Of a stretch of DNA of 44,534 nt, positions 8,935 through 16,095 are shown piece after piece. The stretch lies in assembly GCA_949502025.1 (NCBI GenBank), contig CATBCG010000051.1, forward strand, positions 1 through 44,534. Direction: 5' to 3'. The notes beneath the pieces were generated by a model. That model was not told where the DNA came from. It saw nothing but the letters and a program-made list of their open reading frames with translations, and did no database searches. This DNA is from MGBC131033 sp910585655. GTDB lineage: Bacteria > Bacillota > Clostridia > Lachnospirales > Lachnospiraceae. Each line of letters begins with the position of its first letter. The stretch's first letter is position 1. A program made the translations under genes and the position numbers.

Positions 8935-8963
8935 ATTATAAAGGTTGTATGCTGAAACGTCAA
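8935..8963 (-). promoter_or_regulatory. Sigma-A promoter for the 8874-6977 unit
   Basis: TTGACG (8963-8958), a 17-base spacer and TATAAT (8940-8935) point leftwards toward the gene starting at 8874. Confidence 0.8.
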
Positions 8964-8991
8964 TAAAATTTAATCAGATACCTATTTTTTA

Positions 8992-9117
8992 TATGATAGG
9001 AAAGTTCTCCAAACTTCCCTATCATACAAAAAGCCCTCCGGGCAGGATCGCACTGCGGCGGAGTAGTAACATGTCGCTGAAGCGACCGGCGGAGAATCCT
9101 GCTTTGCAGGATTCTTA
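8992..9117. repeat. Dispersed palindromic repeat, copy 1
   Basis: A 15-base-arm palindrome (TATGATAGGAAAGTT ... AACTTCCCTATCATA, 8992-9026, one mismatch) is followed by AAAAAGCCCTCCGGGCAGGAT and a GC-rich part. It ends in another hairpin, AATCCTGC-TTT-GCAGGATT, before a T-rich run. The same palindrome and CCTCCGGGC block recur at 18988 and, shortened, at 19127. Except for promoters on both sides, the 8875-9274 gap holds only this. Confidence 0.85.
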
Positions 9118-9204
9118 TTTATTCCAAAATCAACAGTAATCACAACACAATCCAGACCTGCCAAATACATTTTAAAAATACTATATAATCAATGGACAGC
9201 TATC

Positions 9205-9233
9205 TTGACAAAACAGACAAAATGCTATATTAT
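9205..9233 (+). promoter_or_regulatory. Sigma-A promoter of the HicA-HicB-SecB-like operon
   Basis: TTGACA (9205-9210), 17 bases, TATTAT (9228-9233). It is a near-consensus promoter about 40 bases before the first start codon. Confidence 0.85.
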
Positions 9234-9252
9234 GCAACTATAAAATAGTTGC
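9234..9252 (+). promoter_or_regulatory. Candidate HicB operator palindrome
   Basis: The perfect inverted repeat GCAACTAT-AAA-ATAGTTGC directly adjoins the -10 box and spans the likely transcription start. HicB antitoxins with a ribbon-helix-helix or HTH domain repress their own operon, so this is the expected place for autoregulation. That it is bound is inferred. Confidence 0.6.
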
Positions 9253-9274
9253 AGGAGGATGTGATGGCTTATTA

Positions 9275-9532
9275 ATGAGCAAATTTGAAAAGGCCAAAGA
9301 ACGAATAAAACTAAAGCCTAAAGATTATACTTATACAGAAGCCAAAAGTTTATTGTCTCAACTGGGATTTATAGAATATCATAAAGGAAAAACATCGGGT
9401 TCAAGAGTTAAGTTTTATCGAGAAAAAGATCAAAGGATTATTTTATTGCATAAACCGCATCCTGATGATACTATGAAACCTGGAGCAGTAAGGGAGTTAC
9501 TGGAGTTTCTATTGAATTTGGGAGAATTATAA
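9275..9532 (+). CDS. hicA: HicA-family mRNA interferase toxin
   Basis: At 85 residues it has the size and dsRBD-like alpha-beta pattern of HicA: TEAKSLLSQLGFIEYHKGKTSGSRVKFYRE, then IILLHKPHPDDTMKPGAVRELLEFL. HicA toxins cleave mRNA. The usual GSH(H) catalytic motif is GSR here; the remaining histidines are in LHKPHP. Either this is a divergent subgroup that uses another residue or the toxin is weak. It is the first gene of a three-gene operon, ending 2 bases before hicB, and the island is much richer in A+T than its surroundings. Confidence 0.85.
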   Translation: MSKFEKAKERIKLKPKDYTYTEAKSLLSQLGFIEYHKGKTSGSRVKFYREKDQRIILLHKPHPDDTMKPGAVRELLEFLLNLGEL

Positions 9533-9534
9533 AA

Positions 9535-10038
9535 ATGCTGAAAAATATATTAGAATATAAAGGCTATCATACAAAAATAGAATTTGATTCAGAAGAACTT
9601 GTACTTAGAGGAAAAATAGAAGGAATAAATGATCTCGTAAATTTTGAATGTAAAGATATAAAAGATGTAGAAAAAGAATTTCATGAAGCCGTGGAGGATT
9701 ATTTGGCATTTTGTAAAGAAGTAGGAAAAAAACCAGATAAAGAATATAAAGGAACTTTTAACATACGCATAAGTCCAGAGCTGCATAAGCAGTTAGCAAA
9801 TATAGCAATGAAACATGGTGACACATTAAATACTTCTGTAGAAAAAGCGATTCAAGAATATGTTTTGGAGAAACATAAATCCGAAAAACAGTTGCAAAGC
9901 ACAATCAAAATATTAGCAAAAGAATTGAAAACGGAATCAAAATATGAATATAACAAAAAATTGCTGAATCAGAACGATAAAATTATTCCATTTCATAGTA
10001 ATGTAAAAATGACATATAGTGAGGAGATGATGAATTAA
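9535..10038 (+). CDS. hicB: HicB-family antitoxin with a long C-terminal extension
   Basis: Residues about 1-65 form the partially degraded RNase H-like HicB domain (LEYKGYHTKIEFDSEELVLRGKIEGI ... FHEAVEDYLAFCKEVGKKP). Residues about 75-112 form a ribbon-helix-helix DNA-binding domain (GTFNIRISPELHKQLANIAM ... SVEKAIQEYV). A tail of about 55 residues rich in Lys, Asn and hydrophobics follows (ending KIIPFHSNVKMTYSEEMMN). Ordinary HicBs of this layout end soon after the DNA-binding domain. In toxin-antitoxin-chaperone systems such a tail is the chaperone-addiction segment recognised by the SecB-like partner. It neutralises HicA and represses the operon. The stop overlaps the next start (ATGA-type, 10038). 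Confidence 0.85.
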   Translation: MLKNILEYKGYHTKIEFDSEELVLRGKIEGINDLVNFECKDIKDVEKEFHEAVEDYLAFCKEVGKKPDKEYKGTFNIRISPELHKQLANIAMKHGDTLNTSVEKAIQEYVLEKHKSEKQLQSTIKILAKELKTESKYEYNKKLLNQNDKIIPFHSNVKMTYSEEMMN

Positions 10039-10454
10039 TGATTCCTAATTTAATAGATTATTTTGAAGCGGAACAAGAATTTTATTTGGATAAAATTTTG
10101 TATAACAGAATTGATAAAAAGGAACACGCAAACGAATATTCATTGAATTGTATTGATAATATTGAAGCTGCTGTAAATGAAAATATCGTAAAATTAACGA
10201 TAACACGAGCTTTAAAATTTGATCCAGAAGAAATTTTTGAACTATCACTATCATATGGCGCAATCCTCAAAATAAAAAAAGAAAGAAAAGAGGAATATGA
10301 TTGGGATAAAATCAACCTTGCAGAAGAATTTCGAGAAAATGGAGAATTTGTACTGGGAAACCTGATGAGCCGAATATCATTACTAATTGCAGAAATCACG
10401 TCTTCTTTTGGACAGATACCTCTTATATTGCCACCTGCAATCGCATCCAAATAA
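10038..10454 (+). CDS. SecB-like chaperone of the TAC module
   Basis: The 138 residues show the SecB fold pattern. A beta-strand core is at about 48-80 (NIVKLTITRALKFDPEEIFELSLSYGAILKI). The C-terminal helix and end signature is at about 108-136 (LMSRISLLIAEITSSFGQIPLILPPAIASK), corresponding to the SecB stretch ending GGFPPLLLxP. In TAC systems the SecB-like protein binds the antitoxin tail and protects it from aggregation and proteolysis. The gene starts within the hicB stop, so it is translationally coupled. Firmicutes normally have no SecB, so a housekeeping export role is unlikely. The family call rests on these two motifs and the context. Confidence 0.75.
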   Translation: MIPNLIDYFEAEQEFYLDKILYNRIDKKEHANEYSLNCIDNIEAAVNENIVKLTITRALKFDPEEIFELSLSYGAILKIKKERKEEYDWDKINLAEEFRENGEFVLGNLMSRISLLIAEITSSFGQIPLILPPAIASK

Positions 10455-10544
10455 CATCACGAATCTGTGCCACTATTCCTAGTCTAGCTATAAATGGCAA
10501 AACTAGATATCCAGCAATTTGCATTTCATTTATTGACCGATAAA

Positions 10545-10589
10545 ATACATAAAAGGGATACCATAGCTGCTGCACTGCCATGGTATCCC
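10545..10589 (-). terminator. Terminator of the minus-strand ABC/TCS run
   Basis: Stem GGGATACCAT / ATGGTATCCC (10555-10564 with 10580-10589) is followed on the minus strand by CTTTTATGTATTTT. It lies 35 bases after the ABC permease stop. Confidence 0.75.
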
Positions 10590-10623
10590 CAAATTTTCTA
10601 TCCCAAATCCCTATTTCAAGCTC

Positions 10624-11331
10624 TTACTTTAAATCCCTCCGCTCTACCCCACAAATCGACAGCACCGCACAAACCAGCGAGACAGTCGCCAACAGCAGCG
10701 GCATCACCATATTCCCAGCCATAGAAAAGTCTCCGATATTGGCTTGTGTCAGAAAAATCAACAGAAAGGAAGCGATGATGGTAGCCTTTGCAGACTGCAT
10801 CGCCAGACCGACATAAAGGGCGATGAACCCCATGGAAACCGTGACGGCGGCTTTTATGGCTGCCTGAAGGTAAAAACCTATGTCCGCCATATCAAAGTCA
10901 ATCGGGAAGGCTGGTTCTAAAAACTGCGCCCCAACCAGCAGCACACCGTATAACAGCAGCTTAGTCGTAAACAAGGCTGCCAGATTAAACAGCCAGACCG
11001 CAAGCATCTGGGAAAGCAAAATTTTCTGTCGTTTGATTGGATATAAAAACATCAGCGCCATCGTTTTATTCTGATAAGCGGCTACGAGAAAGGAAGCCAG
11101 CATCACCCCAGTAAACACCAAAAACGAAATACTGGTAAACATCTCGACCGTCGAGGAAAGGGTATGTTCTTCCTGTACCGCGTCCGGCTTGCCTGTATCT
11201 GGGTCATTGGCAATCCCCAGATAGGTAAAGGCAAACAGAAACAGGCTTAGTGCCGCCGCCAAAATCAGCGCGTTACGAACGTATTTTCCAACTTTATTCT
11301 TTTTCCACTCCAATTTAATCAGCTTCCACAT
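10624..11331 (-). CDS. ABC-2 type transporter permease, 235 aa
   Basis: Six hydrophobic segments are visible (for example ALILAAALSLFLFAFTYLGI, FLVFTGVMLASFLVAAY, MLAVWLFNLAALFTTKLLLYGVLLV, the stretch from VTVSMGFIALYVGLAM, ATIIASFLLIFLTQ and MVMPLLLATVSLVCAVLSI). This is the layout of BcrB/lantibiotic-immunity-type ABC-2 permeases. It forms the membrane part of the exporter whose ATPase is encoded just upstream; the two genes overlap by 17 bases. The neighbouring two-component system suggests protection against a cell-envelope-active peptide, which is inferred. Confidence 0.85.
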   Translation of the reverse strand: MWKLIKLEWKKNKVGKYVRNALILAAALSLFLFAFTYLGIANDPDTGKPDAVQEEHTLSSTVEMFTSISFLVFTGVMLASFLVAAYQNKTMALMFLYPIKRQKILLSQMLAVWLFNLAALFTTKLLLYGVLLVGAQFLEPAFPIDFDMADIGFYLQAAIKAAVTVSMGFIALYVGLAMQSAKATIIASFLLIFLTQANIGDFSMAGNMVMPLLLATVSLVCAVLSICGVERRDLK

Positions 11332-12271
11332 CCTGATTCCCTCCTTCTGCCTCTTTGGTCAGCTTTAAAAAATAATCCTCTAAGGACTCTGCCTTGCGCT
11401 GAATTGCCGTTACCTCTGCCCCATGAAATACCAACGCCTTAGACAACTCCTCCGGCAGTATCTGGCTGTCATATACCCGGATGCTTCCCTCTTCGCCGTT
11501 ACCGGATTCCATGATTTTAAAGTTCGTCAGCCCCAGCTTATCGCTTAACACATAAGCAGCTCGTTTGGTATGCAGAACCGAAAGTTCGATGTATTCCAGA
11601 TTCCGCTCTTCCAGCTCATATTTGCTGATTTCTTTCCTCAGGCGACCATGATGAATAATCCCTATCGTGTCAGCCATACTTTCTACTTCGGAAAGGATAT
11701 GGCTGGAAAGTAAAACTGTCATTCCATAGTCCTTGCAAAGCCTTTTTAAAAGATCACGGATTTGCTTGATTCCCACCGGATCAAGACCATTGGTTGGTTC
11801 GTCCAGTAAAAGTAATTCTGGTCTGCTTAATATGGCCCGTGCTATTCCAAGCCGCTCCTTCATCCCCAAAGAATATTCCGCCACCCGTTTTTTCGCCGCA
11901 TTGGACAGCCCCAGCAGCTCCAACACTCTGGGAATACTGTCCGGCTCATAATATCCCATATATTCCCGGTGCAGCTCCAAATTTTCAAAGCCGGTCAGTT
12001 GTTCGTAAAAGGTCGGGAATTCCAGAATACATCCCATCCGCTTTAACGGTTCGTAAGACTTTGGCGTCAACGTCTCCCCAAATAGCTCTACGGTTCCGCT
12101 CGTCGGCTTCCAAAGATTGGTCAGCAGCCGCATCACCGTCGTCTTCCCAGCTCCGTTCGGACCGACAAAGCCATAGATTTCTCCTTTTTTTACATGCAGG
12201 TTTACGTCCGTTACCAGTTCCTGTCCTCCGATGGTTTTTGTCAACTGGTGTGTCTGTATCAGATATGTCAT
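11315..12271 (-). CDS. ABC transporter ATP-binding protein (BcrA-like), 318 aa
   Basis: Walker A GPNGAGKTT is near residue 40, the signature is YSLGMKERLGIARA, Walker B is ELLLLDEPTNG, and the switch histidine is in LLSSHI. The length of just over 300 with a C-terminal extension of about 95 residues is typical of the BcrA/lantibiotic immunity branch. It energises the permease encoded next. The 211 bases between it and the kinase gene carry no clear promoter, so it may be cotranscribed with the two-component genes. Confidence 0.9.
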   Translation of the reverse strand: MTYLIQTHQLTKTIGGQELVTDVNLHVKKGEIYGFVGPNGAGKTTVMRLLTNLWKPTSGTVELFGETLTPKSYEPLKRMGCILEFPTFYEQLTGFENLELHREYMGYYEPDSIPRVLELLGLSNAAKKRVAEYSLGMKERLGIARAILSRPELLLLDEPTNGLDPVGIKQIRDLLKRLCKDYGMTVLLSSHILSEVESMADTIGIIHHGRLRKEISKYELEERNLEYIELSVLHTKRAAYVLSDKLGLTNFKIMESGNGEEGSIRVYDSQILPEELSKALVFHGAEVTAIQRKAESLEDYFLKLTKEAEGGNQDVEAD

Positions 12272-12482
12272 CTTCGTTCTCCCTTCTGAACGTTCCTTTT
12301 TCGCCCTTTGATCGCTTTTTTCTGCTTTCTTTCTGCTCTCTTATCGGAACCTTCCCCTGCATTGTAACAATTCCTATTTTCAAAATACTTTCGCAGATCT
12401 TACAAATTTCTTTCGCCAGACATCACAAATTATAGTACGTCGCCATTTCCTGACACAGCTCCTCAGAAATACTCTTTCAAAG

Positions 12483-13400
12483 TCACTCTATCGGCAGCGT
12501 TAGGGTAAACACTGTTTTTACATGCGGAATGCTTTCTAATGTCAGTGTCCCGCCCATCTGCTCCGCCAGATTTCTGGCGATCGTCAGCCCCAGCCCGTTT
12601 CCCTGAATACGCCGGTTTCTGGAATCTTCCATAGTAAAAAGCCGTTCAAAAACACTTTCTGCAAAAGCGGTATCAATTCCTTTTCCTCTGTCCGTCACCT
12701 CCACATAGACCTGTTTTTCTTCCGTTCGTACAAAAATACCCAGATAATGCCCCTCTGCTCCATAACGGACAGCGTTGGAAATCAGATTGTTTAAAATCCG
12801 CATGAAAGCTTCCCGATTTCCTTCCACAAAAACAGGCTGTTCTGGAATAACAGCCTCTACTTCAAATCCCTGTTCCGTTAAAATCTCATAGAAATCCAGT
12901 ACACTTTCCCGACACAGCTCACTCAAATCCAGCCTTGAAAGCTCAATATCGGTATCCCCGGACTCCAGCTTTGCCAAAGTGAAAAACTGATTCATCAGAT
13001 CCACTACCCCCTGCGCCTTTTGCTCTGTTTTTGCCAATAATTCCTCCGTCACGCCGTTTAAACGCATAATTTCCAAATATCCTAGCAAAACTGTCATAGG
13101 TGTTTTCATATCATGCGAAATATTAGACAGCATTTTTTTCGCAGATGCTTCCGAACGGCGAAACTCCGCTTTCAAACGCCGGTTTGTCACTAACAGCCGA
13201 TTTGCCTGCGCCGCCAGCTTCATCACCTCTGGATACTTTGTAAATATTGTAATATGTTCCTCGCTGTCCCTATCCTGTATTTCCAAAAGCTTTTCCCCGA
13301 TTTGCCGTAGCTGCGCCTCCTGTCGCTTTCGTACTGCCACTTCCCTGCCCCACAAAATCAGAAGCACCACCACGCATCCTGATAGCAGATATCCTTCCAC
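12483..13400 (-). CDS. Sensor histidine kinase, 305 aa
   Basis: One N-terminal membrane helix (about residues 3-18) with almost no outside part is followed by a coiled linker and the H-box NISHDMKTPMTVLLGYLEI (about residues 90-108). The ATPase domain has an N-box NNLISNAVRYG, G1 DRGKGID and G2 GNGLGLTIARNLAEQMGG. A kinase without an input domain next to an ABC transporter usually senses through the transporter or within the membrane. It would phosphorylate the regulator encoded 34 bases upstream. Confidence 0.9.
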   Translation of the reverse strand: MEGYLLSGCVVVLLILWGREVAVRKRQEAQLRQIGEKLLEIQDRDSEEHITIFTKYPEVMKLAAQANRLLVTNRRLKAEFRRSEASAKKMLSNISHDMKTPMTVLLGYLEIMRLNGVTEELLAKTEQKAQGVVDLMNQFFTLAKLESGDTDIELSRLDLSELCRESVLDFYEILTEQGFEVEAVIPEQPVFVEGNREAFMRILNNLISNAVRYGAEGHYLGIFVRTEEKQVYVEVTDRGKGIDTAFAESVFERLFTMEDSRNRRIQGNGLGLTIARNLAEQMGGTLTLESIPHVKTVFTLTLPIE

Positions 13401-13434
13401 AATATTCCCCTCCTGTTTTCATCTCTCACCAGCA

Positions 13435-14190
13435 CTAAGTACAATCCCCTAGCTTATAGCCGATTCCCCAGACCGTTACCACACACGTTGGATGACGCGA
13501 ATCCTCTTCCAATTTATTCCGCAGTCTGCTGATATGAACGTTGACTGCATTTTCATCCCCATAATAAGCATCGTTCCATACCAGAGAATAAATCTGCTCC
13601 TTTGTATAGACACGCTTTGGATGCTTTAGCAATAATTTTAAAATTTCAAATTCCTTTGCCGTCAGCTCTATCTGCTCCCCTTTACGCGTAACAGAAAAAT
13701 CCATAAGATTCATTGTCAAGTCTCCGACAGAAAGCACTTCCTCCAAAGCCGGTTTTTCCAAAACAGGCTCCTGTTTTTTTAACAGGCTGCCTTGCTGCCG
13801 ACTATACAAAGCGGCTCTGCGAATATTTGCCTTTATCCTCGCGGTCAGCTCTACCAGGGAAAATGGCTTCGTAATATAGTCGTCGGCTCCAAGGGCAAGT
13901 CCCAGCGTTTTATCTGTCTCGCTGTCTTTTGCTGAAACAATCATCACTGGCACAACGCTTTTCTGCCGAATGTATCCCATCACGTCCATACCGCTGATTT
14001 CCGGTATCATTAAATCCAGTAAAACCAAATCCAATTCCCCTACAGTGTCAAACAGACGGCAAGCCTCCCTGCCGTCTGCAGCACAAAGCACCTCATATTG
14101 CTCGGTCTCCAGATACCCCTTTAGCATCTCGCTGATTTCTATGTCGTCCTCCACCAAAAGAATCCTCTGCTTTTTTCTGTCTGATTGCAT
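13435..14190 (-). CDS. OmpR/PhoB-family response regulator, 251 aa
   Basis: The receiver domain has the acidic pair EDD near residue 15, phospho-Asp in LVLLDLMIPEISG (about residue 58), Thr/Ser in VSAKDSETD and Lys in ITKPFS. The winged-helix DNA-binding domain follows (about 150-250: TAKEFEILKLLLKHPKRVYTKEQIYSLVWNDAYYGDENAVNVHISRLRNKLE). A linker of about 30 residues lies between them. It pairs with the kinase downstream and probably controls the ABC genes beyond it. Confidence 0.93.
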   Translation of the reverse strand: MQSDRKKQRILLVEDDIEISEMLKGYLETEQYEVLCAADGREACRLFDTVGELDLVLLDLMIPEISGMDVMGYIRQKSVVPVMIVSAKDSETDKTLGLALGADDYITKPFSLVELTARIKANIRRAALYSRQQGSLLKKQEPVLEKPALEEVLSVGDLTMNLMDFSVTRKGEQIELTAKEFEILKLLLKHPKRVYTKEQIYSLVWNDAYYGDENAVNVHISRLRNKLEEDSRHPTCVVTVWGIGYKLGDCT

Positions 14191-14210
14191 CTGTCTTACC
14201 TGTCCTTTTC

Positions 14211-14795
14211 CTATTCCATCATCGTTTCTGTCATTTCCAACAACTCGTTCAAATTTCCTGCGATATAATAAATAAAATCCGGATCATGAACATAACAAAT
14301 GATCTGACCTGTCTCTCCCTCTTCACTTGGATCATAGTCTAACATCAAATAGAGCGAACCCTCATATTTGGCAAACGGAAACCAACGCTCACAAAACAGA
14401 TACGGCTTTATCCGCTCATCTAACTGCTGCAGTCGTGCCTCCTCTATGATCTCCGGAAATTCTGCCATTTCACAAGTCTTATTCTGAAAATACGATTTAA
14501 GCTCTGTCATCTCCTGTAAGGATAGCAAACGATAACCGCATTCCAAATCTGTCTCCGGCCAAAACAGACGAATATAGCCGCTTCCGTTTTTATATTGATA
14601 TAATTCTTGAAACTCTTTCGGCAGCTTGATTTGAAACTGCTCCTCAAACGCCTGCAGTTCCTCCGACGAAGCCCCAGGAATCGCGGCATATTCCTGCCAG
14701 TCCTCCTCCAGCTCTTCCTCATCAAGTTCCAGTTCCTCGGCATGTTCTAACATAAAACGCTCTATGTTCTTGATTCGCTCTCTAATCGTATTCAT
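14211..14795 (-). CDS. SMI1/KNR4-family protein, 194 aa
   Basis: The core ASSEELQAFEEQFQIKLPKEFQELYQYKNGSGY (about residues 45-78) followed by LFCERWFPFAKYEGSLYLMLDYDPSEEGETGQIICY is the SMI1/KNR4 (SUKH) pattern. Many bacterial members are immunity proteins against polymorphic toxins, while others are stand-alone. The start at 14795 is preferred over a longer frame because GAGAAAGAGG precedes it and the longer form runs into the amidase gene. No toxin gene is adjacent, so a role as immunity protein is not shown here. Confidence 0.85.
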   Translation of the reverse strand: MNTIRERIKNIERFMLEHAEELELDEEELEEDWQEYAAIPGASSEELQAFEEQFQIKLPKEFQELYQYKNGSGYIRLFWPETDLECGYRLLSLQEMTELKSYFQNKTCEMAEFPEIIEEARLQQLDERIKPYLFCERWFPFAKYEGSLYLMLDYDPSEEGETGQIICYVHDPDFIYYIAGNLNELLEMTETMME

Positions 14796-14817
14796 ACAAG
14801 CCTCTTTCTCCAAAAAA

Positions 14818-16095
14818 CTATTCCTGCAAAAACAAGTCAACCGCATCTGCTACAGCCTCTGCAATTGTATCCTGATAATCGTCGGACGCCATCCGCAAGT
14901 CTTCGTCAGCATTCGTCATATACCCCATCTCCAAAATCGTAGACGGAACCTGCGCCCAGTTAATCCCCGTCATCGTATCCGTTTCCCACACATACTGCTT
15001 CTTTGCTCCGGTCGCTGCCGTCACTTCATCCAGCACATAATCCGAAAGCCTGCGGCTCTCCTCATACCATGCCGCATTGTAAGGATTCGATGAGGTCTGA
15101 CAAATGGTCATCACCCCATTGACAGAGGTATCATTCGAGCCATTCGCATGAATCCGGATAAACGCGTCCGCCTGGTTTTCATTGGCAATCACCGCTCGTT
15201 CGCTGTTCGACAAATCTACATCATGGGACTCCCTAGTCATAATGACCGTATACCCTCTATTTTCCAATTCCTCGCGGATTTTTTCACTGACCTGCAGCGT
15301 CAGCTCATACTCTGCCAGCCCGCTTGCCGTCCCTCTCGTTCCTCCTGCCACTTTATTTTTCATCTCCGAAGAGCCTGGTCCGTTCGGCTCCTTGTTGGTA
15401 TTTGCCTTTGCCTGATGCCCCGGATCAATCACAATGACATATCCCTCTCCTGATGCTCCCGATTCGCCTCCGCTGCTGTTCCCGACAGGCTTTGCCCGCA
15501 AGTAAGCGCTGGCAATATAGAGCAGATACCCCTCATAATAGACTGCGCTCCATTCTCCCTCGTCCCGGATACGGGATACCTCTGTCCACCTCGGCAGCTT
15601 GGTATAAACCGCTCCCTCTAAAGACGGCTCCGTCCGTACATTGACCCGCGCAGTGGTACGTACCGTCTCTAATCCCTCTGTCTCTCCATCATAAACCTCT
15701 GGTTCCGGGGCAGGTTCCTCTTCCTGTTCTAGCGCTTCTTCTGTCGTATTGGTGTCATTTTTTAGATCAGTTTCTGAATCAGAACCTCCTTCGGTATCCT
15801 TCTTGGAATCTTCTTCGTGATTCTCTTTTATTTCAGCCTCCGACGTATTTTCTGCAGGTTCTTTTTCTTGATTGAATTGCGTTTTGTCTTCCTCATCTTC
15901 CTCATCTTCCGCCTCGGTTTCACTGCCCTGCAAGCTGCCTTCTTCTGTCGTCTTGTTTCCGCTTCCATCCTCCGCCCCAGTCCCAGTCTTATCTGAGTCT
16001 GGGCTTTTTCCGCAGCCTGCCCATAAAAGTACTACCATACATATAATTCCCAAAGTTAAACTGTAACGATAGTTGTTCCATTTGTTGTTTTTCAT
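14818..16095 (-). CDS. N-acetylmuramoyl-L-alanine amidase lipoprotein with SH3b domain
   Basis: The signal peptide has a lipobox ending LLWAGC (Cys28), then an acidic, disordered Glu/Asp/Thr-rich stretch to about residue 140. A bacterial SH3 domain follows (about 145-205, TTARVNVRTEPSLEGAVYTKLPRWTEV), then an Amidase_3 domain. Zinc and catalytic residues are visible: VIVIDPGHQ (His near 226), the Glu in AEYELTLQ, RIHANGS and ILEMGYM. It cuts the amide bond between N-acetylmuramic acid and the stem peptide on the outer cell surface. The start overlaps the stop of the AAA-ATPase gene (ATGA), so the two are translationally coupled. Confidence 0.93.
   Translation of the reverse strand: MKNNKWNNYRYSLTLGIICMVVLLWAGCGKSPDSDKTGTGAEDGSGNKTTEEGSLQGSETEAEDEEDEEDKTQFNQEKEPAENTSEAEIKENHEEDSKKDTEGGSDSETDLKNDTNTTEEALEQEEEPAPEPEVYDGETEGLETVRTTARVNVRTEPSLEGAVYTKLPRWTEVSRIRDEGEWSAVYYEGYLLYIASAYLRAKPVGNSSGGESGASGEGYVIVIDPGHQAKANTNKEPNGPGSSEMKNKVAGGTRGTASGLAEYELTLQVSEKIREELENRGYTVIMTRESHDVDLSNSERAVIANENQADAFIRIHANGSNDTSVNGVMTICQTSSNPYNAAWYEESRRLSDYVLDEVTAATGAKKQYVWETDTMTGINWAQVPSTILEMGYMTNADEDLRMASDDYQDTIAEAVADAVDLFLQE

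Noticed and set aside
8992..10454. Prophage or integrative element around the TAC genes
   Set aside because: There is no integrase, phage structural gene, or direct-repeat pair at both borders; only a dispersed repeat on the left side is seen.
10494..10724. Plus-strand ORF after the TAC module
   Set aside because: It spans the minus-strand terminator and the end of the ABC permease gene and has no family resemblance.
11794..12435. 213-codon plus-strand frame
   Set aside because: It is antisense to the ABC ATPase gene and Ser/Pro-rich, as expected for a reverse shadow.
15860..15960. Glu/Asp-rich repeat in the amidase as a separate element
   Set aside because: It is an ordinary acidic linker between lipobox and SH3 domain, with no regular repeat unit.
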